This document shows positions 12,286 to 24,891 of a stretch of 64,000 nt of DNA, piece by piece. The translations under genes were made by a program, and so were the position numbers. This stretch comes from Siderastrea siderea (Eukaryota; Cnidaria; Anthozoa; Scleractinia; Rhizangiidae), in assembly GCA_964030785.1 (NCBI GenBank), contig OZ034967.1, positions 47,270,033 through 47,334,032 on the forward strand. The letters run 5' to 3'. Under the pieces are notes generated by a model. The model was not told the DNA's origin, did not search any database, and saw only the letters and a program-made list of their open reading frames with translations. Each line of letters begins with the position of its first letter. Within the stretch, counting starts at the first letter, position 1.

Positions 12286-12965
12286 AATTGATCACTAAAA
12301 GGATAATATAAATTGGGATATAATAGGCCATATTCATAATGGCATCAGTTCTTCTTTACTACAATTACCTACCAGGATCTTTCAGAATTTTGTATTCTTC
12401 TGAGAAATAATTGGGTAAATAAATTATTCTTTTAACCTCACTGGGATTAAAAGCTCGTTATAAGAAAGGAAAGACATATCGCCAAATTAAATATATATTT
12501 TCCACTAGGCATATCCATACCTTTGTCACTGCCAGGAGTACTTATATTGGTCCTGTTTCCTCACTAGGACCAGCTTCAAGAATGTCTGCTATTATTGATC
12601 GATAAAAATATCATACATATTGGCATATAACAGACCATGTTCATTGTGGCATCAGTTCTTTTTGCTACAATTAACTAAGAGAATTGTTCAGATTTTTTTC
12701 TCATAAATATTTGGGCTTTAATGTTCATTTAACATTTTACAATAATAATATATTACAATTTTAAGGGAAAGACTTCAGATATAGTATTCAATTTGGCATG
12801 TATGATTATGTAATTATACATAACTGTGTAACTATATACCGTTGTCAGTGCTAGGAGTACTGATATGGGTCTCCACTTTCCCTCTAGGACCAGCTTCAAG
12901 AATGTCTGCATAATAGATCGAAAAGATCATATTATATAATGCATGTAGTCCATATTCATAATAGC
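12224..12965. repeat. Three diverged ~310-bp tandem repeats upstream of the Penelope fragment
   Basis: The phrase CTAGGACCAGCTTCAAGAA (or a close variant), followed by TGATC/AGATC, a palindrome-like AT block and CATATTCATAATGGCATCA, recurs at about 12241, 12549 and 12867. Spacing is about 308-318 bp. The repeats begin where the Penelope-like ORF begins, as expected for the tandem 5' repeats (pLTR-like) of Penelope elements. The copies have drifted by many substitutions. Confidence 0.55.
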
Positions 12966-14206
12966 ACCAAACTGCACATGATTCTGCATAGGCGTGCTAG
13001 ATAGAACTGAGTACGTCACACTTGTGATCATGATTGCTGCATTCCAAATAGCAAAACTAACAATATAATAGGGCTGATATAATCGTTTGCGGTTCTCTGG
13101 GCAATTTTAAGTAATTTGCAAGACCAAATTAATTTATTAGAATTAAATACATGTATGGGCTGTCTCCACCATTTCCCCTCAAGTTGACCGGAATATAATA
13201 TTAGTAGCCGGAGAAATGAACACCTAGGAACCTCTTTTGGTTTCTATGACCGGGGGGGGGGGGGGGTCATGCTCGTAGTAGCTGGGGGAAATCCCTGACC
13301 CCCCAGCCCTTAGTGACAGCCCTGTATAAATAACTACAACCAATAAAGTGCAAGATTCAAATAATAACAATTGGACATTGAGTTATAGCTAATTTATCAA
13401 AGAATAAAATAGTCAATGCATTCATTCCAGCCCCCACTCCTGTGTAAATAAATATTTAATTGCATTGCAGCTCCTGGTGAGCATTATCTGATATTTTTAC
13501 CATATTTTTATTTTTATTATATATTTATATCTTCTATTAAAAAAGGAAGTGAGCATATAATTGTTGATTAGTTATATCTGGTGCATTTTCAGTAGATTTG
13601 GACTGACCGTAAGATATCTTTTCCTTGAAGATTGACAAAATGTAAAGTGAGTTCTTAAGTGATTTTATAACAGAGTCAATAATTTTTTTTTCTTGTTGCC
13701 TCCTACATGACACTAGGCTCTAAACCAAATAACTCCAAGTGTATTTGTTGTGGTTCAATTTTTTCCTTGGTTGAATTTTATGATAATGAGAATAGAACAA
13801 AGGAAAATAAATATTGAACCAAGGATAAAATTGAGCCACAACATATTTGCATCTAATCATGTATGTTGCCAAAACATGGCAATGTGATGTTCTGTATACA
13901 ACACTGACAGCAGAACATTTTTCCAAGTTCGGGGGGGGGGGGTGTTGGCTGAAGTGGTGGGGTTGAAAAGACTCTCCTCTTAGTAAGCCTAAATTTTTCC
14001 ATAAAAAGTGGAGGGAGGGGGGAAATCTGGTGTAGAATTTCAAGAAAACGAGACTGAGCTGCTCTTTTTGGTTAATATTTTGCCAAGTATACATTCAGCC
14101 ACACATTCGAAAGACAGCTATTTCAAAGCTCTCAATCCAGAAAAGTGTTGAAAAAATACCAGTTGAAATTTACAATAATCTTAAAATTCTTTTACAAAAT
14201 TTATGC
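12966..14206. other. Non-coding stretch with G-runs
   Basis: AT-rich sequence with homopolymer G runs at about 13252-13267 and 13930-13941. I see no gene or structured repeat that I can support. Confidence 0.4.
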
Positions 14207-14674
14207 TCAACCAGTCATGTCACTGGCATTCTCAACAAAACTACTCGAGTTCCTTGAATCATCAAAGTCTTCGGAGGTGTCCGGCAGGAAACTAACACCT
14301 TCTACATCCCAAGTGTCAAGCATGAATGGAAGTGACGAGTCATCCCGCACTTGTGTCCAGTCAGGCCTAACAGACTCATCCCGGCATTGTTCTGCACCAC
14401 TGATATCAACAGCAGGAAGTTTGCTTGTGTCGATGTCACCAAAAACTTCAGCAACTACATGCATTACTGCAATGGCATGTTGTTTTCTCCAGATCTCCAC
14501 AACATCCATTACATCCCTTAGGCTAAACAAAACATGACAATTGCAAACAATTTGTTTGATATGAAATGAATTAAATTCAAGTAAAACATTATAGCAGGAG
14601 ACCAATGTCTGTACTTCCACTTGCTTTGACATACCACTTCCTGAAAGGCACCTTCTTGGACCCAGACAAGCCCC
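14207..14674 (-). pseudogene. Possible C-terminal exons of a RecQ-like helicase gene
   Basis: An exon-like segment 14522-14207 (acceptor TTTAG) reads LRDVMDVVEIWRKQHAIAV, continues through a D/S-rich stretch and stops at 14207-14209. A small upstream exon candidate (14674-14639, GLVWVQEGAFQEV) has matching AG and GT borders. The acidic tail resembles what I recall downstream of RecQ-like cores in related genomes. The first exon of such a gene lies at 15898 on the same strand, but the middle of the helicase is missing, so the locus is probably truncated. Low confidence. Confidence 0.35.
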
Positions 14675-15406
14675 TGTTTAGGGATTGTAAATATAAAGGG
14701 AAGATGCTTTAAATGTTCAGCAATTTTTACAAGTATTAATTTTTACGTGACTCTAAAAATTAAATTATAGATTACATGTGTACAAAATTTGAAAATATAA
14801 AAAGATCATTAAATAACCTTTTAATTAAAGAAAGATCCTCACAGTTACAAACACAACTTAAGAATTAGCCTGCGTTGCAGCCGGCATTTGTGAAAAAAGC
14901 CTGTTTTCACATGTGAAATTCTATTATAAGCTTACGAAACTGTAATATCTCCTAACCTAAACTATCCTTTTTTGAAAACTGTATAAACATTTGGAGCAAC
15001 TTTATCCCCTCCCCCTTTTTTCTCTTAATGCTTTGAAGAACGAGGCATACGAAAACAAAAGGAATAATTGTTATTCAATGACATGCAAATAAGGGGACTG
15101 CTATTCCTAAGTTTTATTTAATGTCTATATTTAAGACAAATTTGCACGTTCTTTTATTTTCCTAACTGACCGCACCGATATTGGGATACTTATTTTGACC
15201 GGAAACTCAGCAATTTTATGTAAACAAGTAGTTGGAAATTATGAAGGTATACAAAGATACCTCTTGGTAAATGTTGGTGTTGTGGCATGACAACATAATC
15301 GAACAAACTTCTGCTATAAACATGAGACACTACACTTTGAAAATCGCTATTTGGCAAGTCCAAAGAAGAAAATGTTGAATGAAAAAAAAAAGCGAAGAGA
15401 TACATA

Positions 15407-15898
15407 CCATTGGGTCATACAAAGTGCCTCGTCGATAGCCCGCAGCAGCATAAGCATCTTTGTAAATGTTTTGCAACTGAAGATGCTTCTCCAAGTCGCG
15501 GTGGAAAGCAGACACTCAGGCGAACCGTACACGACAATGCAATTGCCATTAATTACTTGTTGGACGAAATCTGGGTCCTCTTCGTCAGTAATAGCGATCG
15601 CTGGCACTTCGTTGTTGTTGAGAAAAAGAACTTGGTCTTCCATTAAAGATTGTAAAGGCGAAATCACGACCAGAAGACTGGAGCCCCAAGGTTTATCAAG
15701 CAGAGCATGTGCAGTGATTGGAAGACACTGGAAAATCAAGGATTTCCCGTAACCAGTCGGCAAATTCACAAACACATTCTGGCCTTCAAGGAATTCTCTC
15801 AGAGCATTTTCCTGTTCAGGAAGAAGGCTTTCAAGTTTGAGCTGCTCCTTCACTGCTGTAAAAGCTCTTTGCCAACTTCCTTCTGTAAATTTCGACAT
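15407..15898 (-). pseudogene. RecQ-like DNA helicase, N-terminal exon only
   Basis: The ATG at 15898 opens 163 aa with the start of a superfamily 2 helicase core. A Q-motif-like LLPEQENALREFLEGQNVFV is followed by Walker A (PTGYGKS), motif Ia (VVISPLQSLMEDQV) and a motif II-like IDEALCMTQW at the end. The usual histidine of DEAH/DEAx-H is replaced by leucine. The exon ends at 15407 with a GTATGT donor. Motifs III-VI are not found to the left, only possible C-terminal exons at 14.2-14.7 kb. RecQ enzymes unwind DNA 3' to 5' in the nucleus; this locus is probably a truncated copy. Confidence 0.6.
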
Positions 15899-16772
15899 GT
15901 CGAGTTAGGAATGATGTACCGTCACGCACACGCAAGAATTGCACCAATTGTGAGGCGCATAAGAAACCCGCCTATCAGAATCGCTTACATATATCCGTGC
16001 AACTCTGCTGGATGTCGGAACAAGCTTTTGTGCACTAATTCGCAGACGGACTATATCAACAGTTTCAAGAATGCGTGGGCTGGCTGCAACACAGGCTATA
16101 GCAAGACGAGTTCAGGATTTTGTTTGACTCTTCCTGTGAGGAGTCTGTAAATGCCTCGTTGTTAGAGAGTGAAAATAGAAAGAAAATCAAGAGGTCACTG
16201 AAAGAATTCTAGGAAAACGTCTCACTCGGTTATGCTGTGTATGAAGACAAACATTTTCTAGGAGTTGGTTTAATCCTATGTCTACATACAGTATTGTGCA
16301 AAAGTAATGCAAACGAAATTCGACAAAGGTAAACAAAACACTTTCACTAATTATTAATTCAAGTGGCGCTTAAGACTCTGCTACTTCTAGCTACTTTGCC
16401 CTTTGATGATATAACTTATCCTTTTCGGAAATGTTAACAAAAAGAAGCAATCAGCTTTTAAGTCTCGTGTATGCAGTATCAAAGACCGGATCAAAAACCT
16501 TTTGCAGAACAGACTTTTAAAGTGAAAGTAGACTCAAATATTTATAGGAAGCTACCATTTTATTTATACATGTGTATTTGTAATGCCAATAATTACAAGA
16601 AATCGAATTCACACTGAAACTTATCAGGGTCTTATCCAATTAACCATTAAACCATTTAACCATTAAACCATTAACGAAAATATACAGCAAGTCCTTCATG
16701 CTAATAAAACGCCAAGTCTGTAATACACACATGACAACTATTTGAAAACGAAAAAAAGTTCTACATGTAATT

Positions 16773-18170
16773 TTAATCTTGGCGAGTTTGTTTTTCCTTG
16801 ATGTGTAAATTCTGGCATCTCTTGCCGATGCTGACTTTGCCCTGGTCCCACATCCGAGCTGCCTCCTCACTGTTGTTGCACTGGTAGGAAAAGGCTCCCA
16901 TCACTTCCGCTGCAAAGAAAAAAGTGCGGGTAAGTATAGTGACTTGTAGCGAGATGTAGTATTATCAATTTTCACTATGTAAACTAAGCGCAGTTTGTCT
17001 TTCCACTCAGGACTTTTACGCGCTGATGTGTTTCTCTAATAGATTTGCTTGTAAGTTGATGATTACATGTTTAGGAAGGACTACTCGATTTAAGGTTTCA
17101 CGCAAGTATTGGGGCTCGTGCGAGTATATTGCATACCAGTTTACAAATCGCAGCTCAGCCGTCAAGATACTCATGCAAAACCCCAATCAAATGTGTCATA
17201 TAACTATCTTACCTTTTATCGGAGCAATCTTGCTTGGATCGAGAGCAGCAAATTCTTTTGTTCCATTCACAGTGGAATGCATCAGCGTCTGTGTAGAAAA
17301 CAACTTGTCTACAAGCCGAAGAGCCATTGCTGTAGGCTTTGTTGCCCCCTTGAAATAGATGTAGTCGCCACGTGACAGCCGGACCTTGCTTGATCCACCA
17401 ACGTGGACTGAATCGTTGGTTCCTGATAAATAACAGATAAAGATGTAGATAAATAGTTGATACCGTAAAATCCTGGTTATAAGCCCCCTCCGCTAAAAAC
17501 CTCTACCGTAATTTCTTTCTTCAGTTTTGTTATGTTGAAAAATAAGTTTCACTTCATCCAAATAAAGCATTCAAGGACATACGCTGAGAAAATTGCAGGC
17601 GGATCTCATTAAAATCTGTATATTGGTTTTCCTTAGCTTGAATTAGTACAGGTAACTGTACGAAACCAAGATCAGTAAAAAATGCATGGTGGCCCTGGTC
17701 AAAGTTGGTTCTGACTATCCGAAATATTGGGCCGTATTAAATATACTTCAGCAACTGTTTGATCAGCCTTGTATTTTTTTAAGTGTGTATATTCAAGCTA
17801 AAACTATACGCATTGTGTACCTGTTAAGTCGGGATCATCTAGTAGTCTGTCTACGTCAGGGAGTGGTGTCCGCTGAGAAACTGCTGGTGGACTATACTCC
17901 AAACTGAGAGACTGACTTGGACACGGGACGGGATTCGGACTTGAAAACTGTTGCTGTGTCTGCAGGCGAGTACATGGGACGGGATTCGGAGATGAAAACT
18001 GTTGCTGTGTCTGCGGTCGAGAACATGGAGATTCCACCTTGCGGGGAGCTGTTACGATGCTCAGAATCCTGTCAAGTTTCGCTTCGTCTCACAAAGGAAC
18101 ATTCAAGGTGCTCTAGTATTGTTCTCATTAACCCAAGCTCTTTGGTCATTTCGTCATTTCCCTGGGATAC
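16773..18170 (-). CDS. BEN-domain protein gene inside the Tc1-type element (5' end missing, one frameshift)
   Basis: Exons 18170-17821, 17422-17213 and 16909-16773 join in phase with GT/AG borders and end at TAA (16773-16775). The first is helical (EMTKELGLMRTILEHLE), then Q/S/P-rich with a 17-residue direct repeat (QTQQQFSSPNPVPC twice). The others form a BEN-like domain: MALRLVDKLFSTQTLMHST, then LDPSKIAPIKAEV, then VSIGKRCQNL. BEN domains bind DNA and usually act in nuclear repression. No start exon was found upstream, and a single-base shift near 18070-18085 breaks the first exon, so the copy may be decayed. A second BEN gene lies at 48671-54035. Confidence 0.6.
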
Positions 18171-19302
18171 CTAATAAATAACCCAAAAAAATAAAAATAA
18201 ATGTTTTATGGGTTGTGTAGGTTTTAGCAAAATACTTGAAATATCATTTTCTACTTTAGATTGTTTTAGAGCTTTTTTTAGGGCATGTTCATGTAAGCGA
18301 ACGCAGATTGATCTGTTCGGGTTTCTTAGCTCAAAATTTATGCCGCAGAAAATTTTAGGAAACAGAATCCCTAAGCGGAATTTCCGAGCTGCTGATGGCT
18401 CTTTGAAAATGCTAGCTGACCTTATTTTGCACTCTAAGTGACATATTTATCCCTTCGGAACAAACAGTTCCTCTTCACGTAAATTAGAGATCGCTGTCAG
18501 TTATACATAAGAAAACTGGACATCTCACCATTTACGACAATTCTAGTCTATCACGGGGGTTAACATACAAAACTGTCATTTCTCAATCCATGACTTAACT
18601 AATTATCTCACACAATTTCAGTAATCTGACGATCGAAATGGCTCAGAATGGAATCTCGACATTTTATAGCAATATGCGGCATCAGTTGGATCAAAAATTC
18701 TGCAATTTGATTTGTTGTTAAAAATACTATTATATCGTCAAGGCAATAGATGTGGCTTCCCTTCCACAAGCTCATTAGGAACCATGAAACAAAGCGGTGT
18801 TATAAGGATTATGCTATTTTGAAGGGTCAATATAATTAGAGGCCAGGTAATTGATCTGCTACGTAAACAAAAAGCTGTTTCTTAAAAAACGCTTGTGACT
18901 CATGCGCGCTAATGAAGATTACCTGTGAATGACAGATCAAGAGAAAAAGAAACTAGAAACCTAAAGAACCGGAAGTTGTCTAACCACAAATTGTGTTTGA
19001 TCATGACTCAGGAAACCGGTAATACTGAGAGCCATGTGAGTTAATAGGCGGTCTTGGGAATAAGCAAAGGGACAACAAGAATCGATGTGTGATTTTATGT
19101 AAATTCAACATTAAACTGATCACAAAAAGACCTTTCTGTGTCAAGTCTCTGCCTGCTAAAAGTCCTAAAACTGTTAAAAACGCCTTAAGCATGATTAAAA
19201 AACAGGTTAGTCAGGAAACGTGTAATGACAAAACAAAATTGTTTGATCGTGACTCCTGCGTGCCAAGGATTGATGTGTGATTTTATTTAAATTTTAATTT
19301 TA

Positions 19303-19628
19303 TCTGATATCCTAACTGTGGAGGAGTTGACCACAATTCTGCGCTTAGCTAGTTTCTTCTGAATTTGGCTGCTGGTCGCCTCGTCATTCTTTTTCATCTG
19401 ATCTTCTATGAAAGCTTTCGCTTCCTCTGAAATTTTCTTTGGCCTTCAAGATCTGCAAAGGTTCTTGGTGGAGCCAGTCTGTTGAATCTTCTTGATGATT
19501 TACGTGATGCTAGCGAAACTCACTTTCAAACCTTCTTTCGTCAGCTCTTTGAATATTTCAACTGGACGAGAACCCTGATTGTAAAGGGACTCGATACGAC
19601 TTCGCGTGTAGCTTGTAACTTTCGGCAT
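19303..19628 (-). pseudogene. Tc1-like transposase, N-terminal DNA-binding part only
   Basis: From ATG at 19628 the frame reads MPKVTSYTRSRIESLYNQG, then VEIFKELTKEGLKVSFASIT, then TAA. It continues IIKKIQQTGSTKNLCRS, then TGA, then RPKKISEEAKAFIEDQMKK. This is the bipartite paired-like HTH region of Tc1 transposases with its GRPKK-type hook. The frame is cut off at about 19303, before the DDE catalytic domain, and carries at least two stops. It explains the TIRs and TA duplication of the surrounding element. Confidence 0.75.
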
Positions 19629-20301
19629 GATCGCATCTAGAATGTTTGAGTGTTTGAAAAGTTGACCATTCTTATACGGTGTAGCCGCTTGTTGCTATGC
19701 CGACAAATCAACATTCAAAAGTTGCATGGAGACTGGATCGGGCAAGTACTCACATGGCTGTGACAAAGCCGCCGCGTTCGTGATTCAACTTAGGGAATTA
19801 TATCTTGAAAAATAAATAATGTCACCGGTCAGTGTATAGTGAATTTAAGTTCGACTATCTACAGTAGGTGATGAACAGGTAAGTTTCAATTCCATGATGT
19901 GAAACTTGTATTCAAGATGTCATTGAATTTGTGTTTACAAAGTGAGCGTATTAATTCGTTTCCAACATGTTTACACCTTGTTACATGACTGCTTACACAT
20001 GAACGAAATAAAACAAAACAAGATAAATGAGTCATTCAGAGCAAGCAAAAAATCGCTTACTACAAACGACAATTAGCTTGAAATATCGCTAAGTGCCACA
20101 AAATTTCGCTGGCACAGCTGCCAAGTGCCACGAAATTTCGCTCGAATTATCACAGTGTGCGGAGAAATATTGTTGTCACGCAAACAACAGGTCTCCCAAA
20201 ATATTGTCGGAATATCGCTCCAAACGAGAGTTCGCTTATTCTTGTCGAATATTTGCGTAATTTGTCAAATTTCGTTTGCATTACTTTTGCACAATACTGT
20301 A

Positions 20302-22360
20302 TCAAGGTTTTTACCAATCAGGCTGAAATAAATTCCCTGCCTTTTCACTGATGACCATGACCTGACCTGACCAGATTTACATCAGCTTGCCAACAACAAA
20401 AATCCCTGTTAATACCAACAGCTGTAACTAAGCTAGATCCATCCAGGCCTCGAGAAATCTAGATTGGGTGGTTGTTGATACTGACACAGGGCATTCAGAC
20501 CCCCCCCCCCTTTGCTTTTTGCTCAGCTGAAGTAAACTGGAATCATTATCTCTTGTTGCTTTATGTTTGGTGGTGGTTCTGATAAATCAATAAATATCAA
20601 CTATCAAAATTGAAGATCAAGTGATGATCACAGAAGGACATTCCTTCTGTTGCAATGATTGTGACCTATTGTCAACAAGAACGATACATTTTATTGTATT
20701 TAATTTACTATTTTAGAAACTTCCACGTAGGAATACTTAGATAAATTGTTGTTGTTGTTGTACTGCCACTCTTTGTTGGCTGTGACGAAACAGGTACACT
20801 ATGACATGTTACAAACACAATAATTATTCCTAAGTAAAAATTGACTGGTGATTTACAATGTTGTTAAGGATGCCACAAATGCCCCAAGCTTTAAATCTGT
20901 CTCCAGTTATTAGGAACTATGGTATTAATTTAGGTGCTCCATACAGGACTTCCACCTCTCTCCATCAGAATCAGGCTTAAGCAGATTAAGCTTGCTGGGG
21001 CAGCCCTGTGTCAGGGAGCTGCATTGTGTGCGTGTGTGTGTGGGGGGGGGGGGGGAGGGGGAGTGAGCTGTTGTAAATAATATCTACAAGGGATGTATTT
21101 ATCCTCATCACTGTCTGAGTGATACATAATAATAATGATTATTATTGATGAAGGTTGATGCTGATTTCCACTGTTCATAGGAAAATTGTTTGAGAAGGAG
21201 TCAATATGGAGACCCACTGTTAATTTGGAAATTTACTCGCCAATTTTCAATTCCTGTTGGTTCATTTATAATTAACTGTTACTTTTAGAAGAGTTTGATG
21301 TGCTGCGCTCCCCTCCTGTGGTATTAGAAACAGCAAAAGCTATTTAAGAAGCTCAAGGACACCAGTTATTTTAAAAGCTAATGAACATAGTTATGATTCA
21401 ATAACAGTTCTACAATATTGGAAAACCATATCCACCGCAAAATAAAACAAAATGAACCTTATTTTAATGCGAAATGTGACATTGCCTTCATGGTACTGAG
21501 TTGTTTGAAAAATTACTGATACTCTAGATATCAGCCAGTGATATGGCAAGTAGCATGCGAGCCAAAGTCAGTTTCAGTGCCGTTTTTAAAGTAAGGCGTA
21601 TATAGATTCTAATTGCAGGATAACACGACAGTGGAAATAAATGTCTTTTCTGGCCTGGAAGTACATTGCGTACGGCCATATTATCAACAAAACGATTTTG
21701 TCATTGGCTTTTCTCTACACTCTGTAAAAACACTTTTGCTTGCTGCAGAAACCACTGAAACTAAGGCCAGGCTGGGGATAACCTCTAGGAACTCATTCTT
21801 AAATCGAAATGAATCAAAAATCCAGCGCACTCTCTATAAGAACGATGACATTTTTGTGGTATTAAAACATCAAAACAATCGGCACTTTCGTTTCTCCTTA
21901 AGTTGATGGAAACAGTAAGCTGTTTATGTGAGCACAAGGGCTTTGATGTTCTCGATAAACCCTAAAAGAACTCAAGAAAGAAATCTCACAAATCTGAGGT
22001 GCTTCCACTGATGAACGGTCAGGATAAATCTTCGACTTTGAGATCAACTTCCTCACCACAGTACGAATGAAGAGAAGACCGCAAATGTTCAATGTTGTCT
22101 GGTTTGATAAGACCTAAAACAGCTCTATTTTTTATCCTACTTGTTCTTTCTCACTGTAGGTCTTGGAAGTTTTGAGAAGATCCCCGATACTGCTGAACAA
22201 TGTCAACATTTTGAGGTGGTTTGTAACGAAAACACTGGGTTCGCGGGAAGGCAATCAAGTCGATTGACATCACTATGTGGTAAATTTGGTCCCAGTCCCT
22301 GGGACAGTTTTAAAGTGAAAAATAGGGTCTTTTGCCCACGAAAAAGGAGCTTTTTGAAAA
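20302..22360. other. Non-coding stretch with simple repeats
   Basis: Between the Tc1-type element and the next TIR element I find a (TG)n plus G-run at about 21027-21056 and short AT-rich repeats. A 97-aa open frame at 21613-21906 has no recognisable family. No gene is supported. Confidence 0.4.
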
Positions 22361-23775
22361 TGGGTGGTTCCAGAAAATATCCATACCCATACCACGGGCG
22401 GCATCTCGGAATTCCGAAGGGAAGGGGGGGTTACGTCGACTTGAATTCCGAAGGGAAGGGGGGTTACGTCGACTGGAATTCCGAGGACATGGGGCGGTTC
22501 ATTGGACTGGAATTCCGAAGGCATACGGTTTTCAGGAGAGTAACTTCCAGTTTGTTGTAGTTAAGTCTCTTCAAGAAAAACTCGTCAAAAACGTCTTATC
22601 TAAGGATGATGATTTACTCGTAAACACGAGACACGTTCAACTCAATCAACGTGCCGGAGACACATTTCAATGGCCATGGTCAATAAAATGTTTATGCTAA
22701 CATGACGGCTGAAAGCTGTTCACTTGCCAGTAGATCGGTCAATAAAGCGATCGTAGGCTTTTCTTCGATTGTTTAGCTCGAATTCAATACTGTAGTTCCC
22801 AGCAAAGGGTTTTCAGCCCCTATATTAAAGCAGATATCATCGAGACACATGTGAAATTGTTGCCTTACATACCATACGACGTTCATTGAAAAGGTCAGAT
22901 TTCACGCGTTATGCAAATTTGATGTGCTTTTGATCAGACTACATTCACTATTTTGTACAAATTCTTTTAAAGTTGTCATTGACTTTGAATTTCAATGTGA
23001 GTTTCATTTACTATTTTAATTTTAATCGAAGGATAAAGTGCGGGGAAAAAGTTTGATTTGTTCTCCCGCAATTTATTTGAGGCTGCAGGACAGTATGCAA
23101 ATTGCGTTCACTGAACTAAAAATAATTGCAGGAAAAAAAGCTTGCTGTTTTACTCTAATTCTTTTCCTAACATCATAACCTTCGATTTTTAGAATAGGTT
23201 GCATTCAACAGTTTCGCTTTTAACGGCAGGTTTGAGTCTGGCAAACGCAATTATGAATTTCCAAATTCAATTCTGAAAATTTTAGCTTTGTTGTTAAAAT
23301 TTTACGTCGCATTCGGCACGCAAATTATTCACAGCAACCCTCGACACCAAAAAGTACAGACACACGTTTAAACATTGGACCAAGCGTTGGAATGACTTCA
23401 AAGCCGTTTGAGTTTTCTTATGTTTAACGGATTATCGGCAGTGTACGTTTTGCCGTGGAAGGTTACAATGTAAAATATCACTCAGTCGGCCGCTGTTTGT
23501 CATTAACCAACGTTGATTGTTTGGGAGCAAAAGGATTAATTTCCGTTTAATAAAGGTGTTTAGAATATAGAGAGGGCTTTTCAAATCAGTTGGAAGAAAA
23601 AAGCGGCAATTCCTAAGGGGGGTTTGAATGATTACGGAATTCCCAAGGCATGGAGGGATAGAACGGATTGGAATTCCAAGGGCAAGGGGGGGTTGAGCAT
23701 TCTGGAATTTCCTAAGGCAAGGGGGGTCTAGATGAAGATGCCGCCCGTGGTATGGATATTTTCTGGAATCACCCA
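22361..23775. mobile_element. Non-autonomous TIR element with AATTCC subterminal repeats
   Basis: The ends are inverted repeats: TGGGTGGTTCCAGAAAATAT at 22361 and its counterpart ending ATATTTTCTGGAATCACCCA at 23775. They extend through the ACGGGCGGCATCT region (about 45 bp with a small indel). Just inside both ends the phrase GGAATTCCNAAGG recurs (three to four times on the left, three on the right), separated by G-rich spacers. No transposase is encoded and no clear target duplication is seen. The superfamily is not determined. Confidence 0.6.
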
Positions 23776-24891
23776 ATTGTAGGCAGGTTTTAAGTTAAAT
23801 ATCGTATTTACACATCAGACTCTCAAAAACCGAAGAAAAAAATTTCGTGTCATATACACTTGAATTTCCGATAGACTGATTTTTGCTATGACTTAAGTGT
23901 TGTTTGCTTACCAAACTAAACATTTTAATCAACTCTTCTACCCCTCTTTTGAACAAATTTTTAATTCTAAATTTCAGGTTTTTACTCTGACATCACAACT
24001 GTGTTTAAATACTTCCATGCAAACACACCTCTCAGCCAATCTTAGTTACTGTATTTTATAAAACAGAGAGATAGCATAACTATACCAACATTTACCTTTT
24101 TGCTTTTTTTCCCACCATCTGTAGAAAAATGAAACTAAACATTTAGTTCACATAATGACAAGGCACAATAGAGGTGTGAAATGTTTGGGGTTGTGGTTGA
24201 GAGCTGGATAGATGAAACTATTGGATGGCAAGAAGCTTTGCTATCTGGTAAAATTTGTCATATAGCCTTGTATTTCTTGTATCACTGCAGCCTTGGTATT
24301 AATGTATTATTATTCTCTGATTTAATGTACTTAGTTAAGTTTTTGAGGCATTAAGATGGTACTCTAGGACTCAAGAGAAGGGTTTAAGGTCGTGGCTGCC
24401 ATAAAAACACTGTACCTGTATTTTCTGCTATGTTTGCCCTACGTTAAAAATGGCAGTCAGGACCGTGAACCCTTCTATAGCATGTGCTACAATTTTTCTG
24501 CCTGACATTGATAAGGCTTGAATGGAAAAAAAAACTGTGCAAGCAAGTACTTTATTATGTGGGAGTCACCCTCCTTGAAGATAACCCTCTTTACACATGA
24601 AGGGGTTTTTGGAGAGGTCTATCTTCTCTTGGATAGTCATTGAGTACCCTTGTCAAGTATGTACAATCACTATGTAAACACCAAGCAGATAGGGTAACCC
24701 TTCCTCTTGAGTGATAATTTAATAGGCCTTAAGTTTCTCTGTCACATGCCACACATTGGTACACACTTAAATAAAAGTTATGCACGATTCCCACGCAAAG
24801 TTGAGAAAACCTGTTTCTGACACAAATTTCTGCATCATACAGATCCAGTTTGAGTTGGCATACAGCACATTGTGAGTTAGGGTTAGGGTTT
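23776..24891. other. Non-coding stretch
   Basis: AT-rich sequence without a supported gene. A short run GTTAGGGTTAGGGTT at about 24876-24890 matches the animal telomere repeat but covers only two units. Confidence 0.4.

Larger units (their letters stand above)
16289..20299. mobile_element. Tc1/mariner-type element, 4.0 kb, TA duplication
   Basis: The ends are inverted repeats that start CAGTATTGTGCAAAAGTAAT and match for about 40 bp (16289-16325 and 20263-20299). TA sits on each side (16287-16288 and 20300-20301). This is the Tc1-type terminus and target duplication. Inside are a 5' fragment of a Tc1-like transposase (19628-19303, minus) and a BEN-domain gene (18170-16773, minus) where the rest of the transposase would be expected. 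The element is therefore non-autonomous and has either captured or been invaded by foreign DNA. Confidence 0.8.

Noticed and set aside
13720..14094. 124-aa minus-strand ORF over a G-run
   Set aside because: Low-complexity translation and no homology pattern; treated as chance.
22141..22560. 139-aa open frame with repeated GRGGYVD phrases
   Set aside because: It runs into the TIR element at 22361; the repeated phrases are translations of its subterminal repeats.
24876..24890. Telomere-like TTAGGG run
   Set aside because: Only two full units; no array or subtelomeric context.
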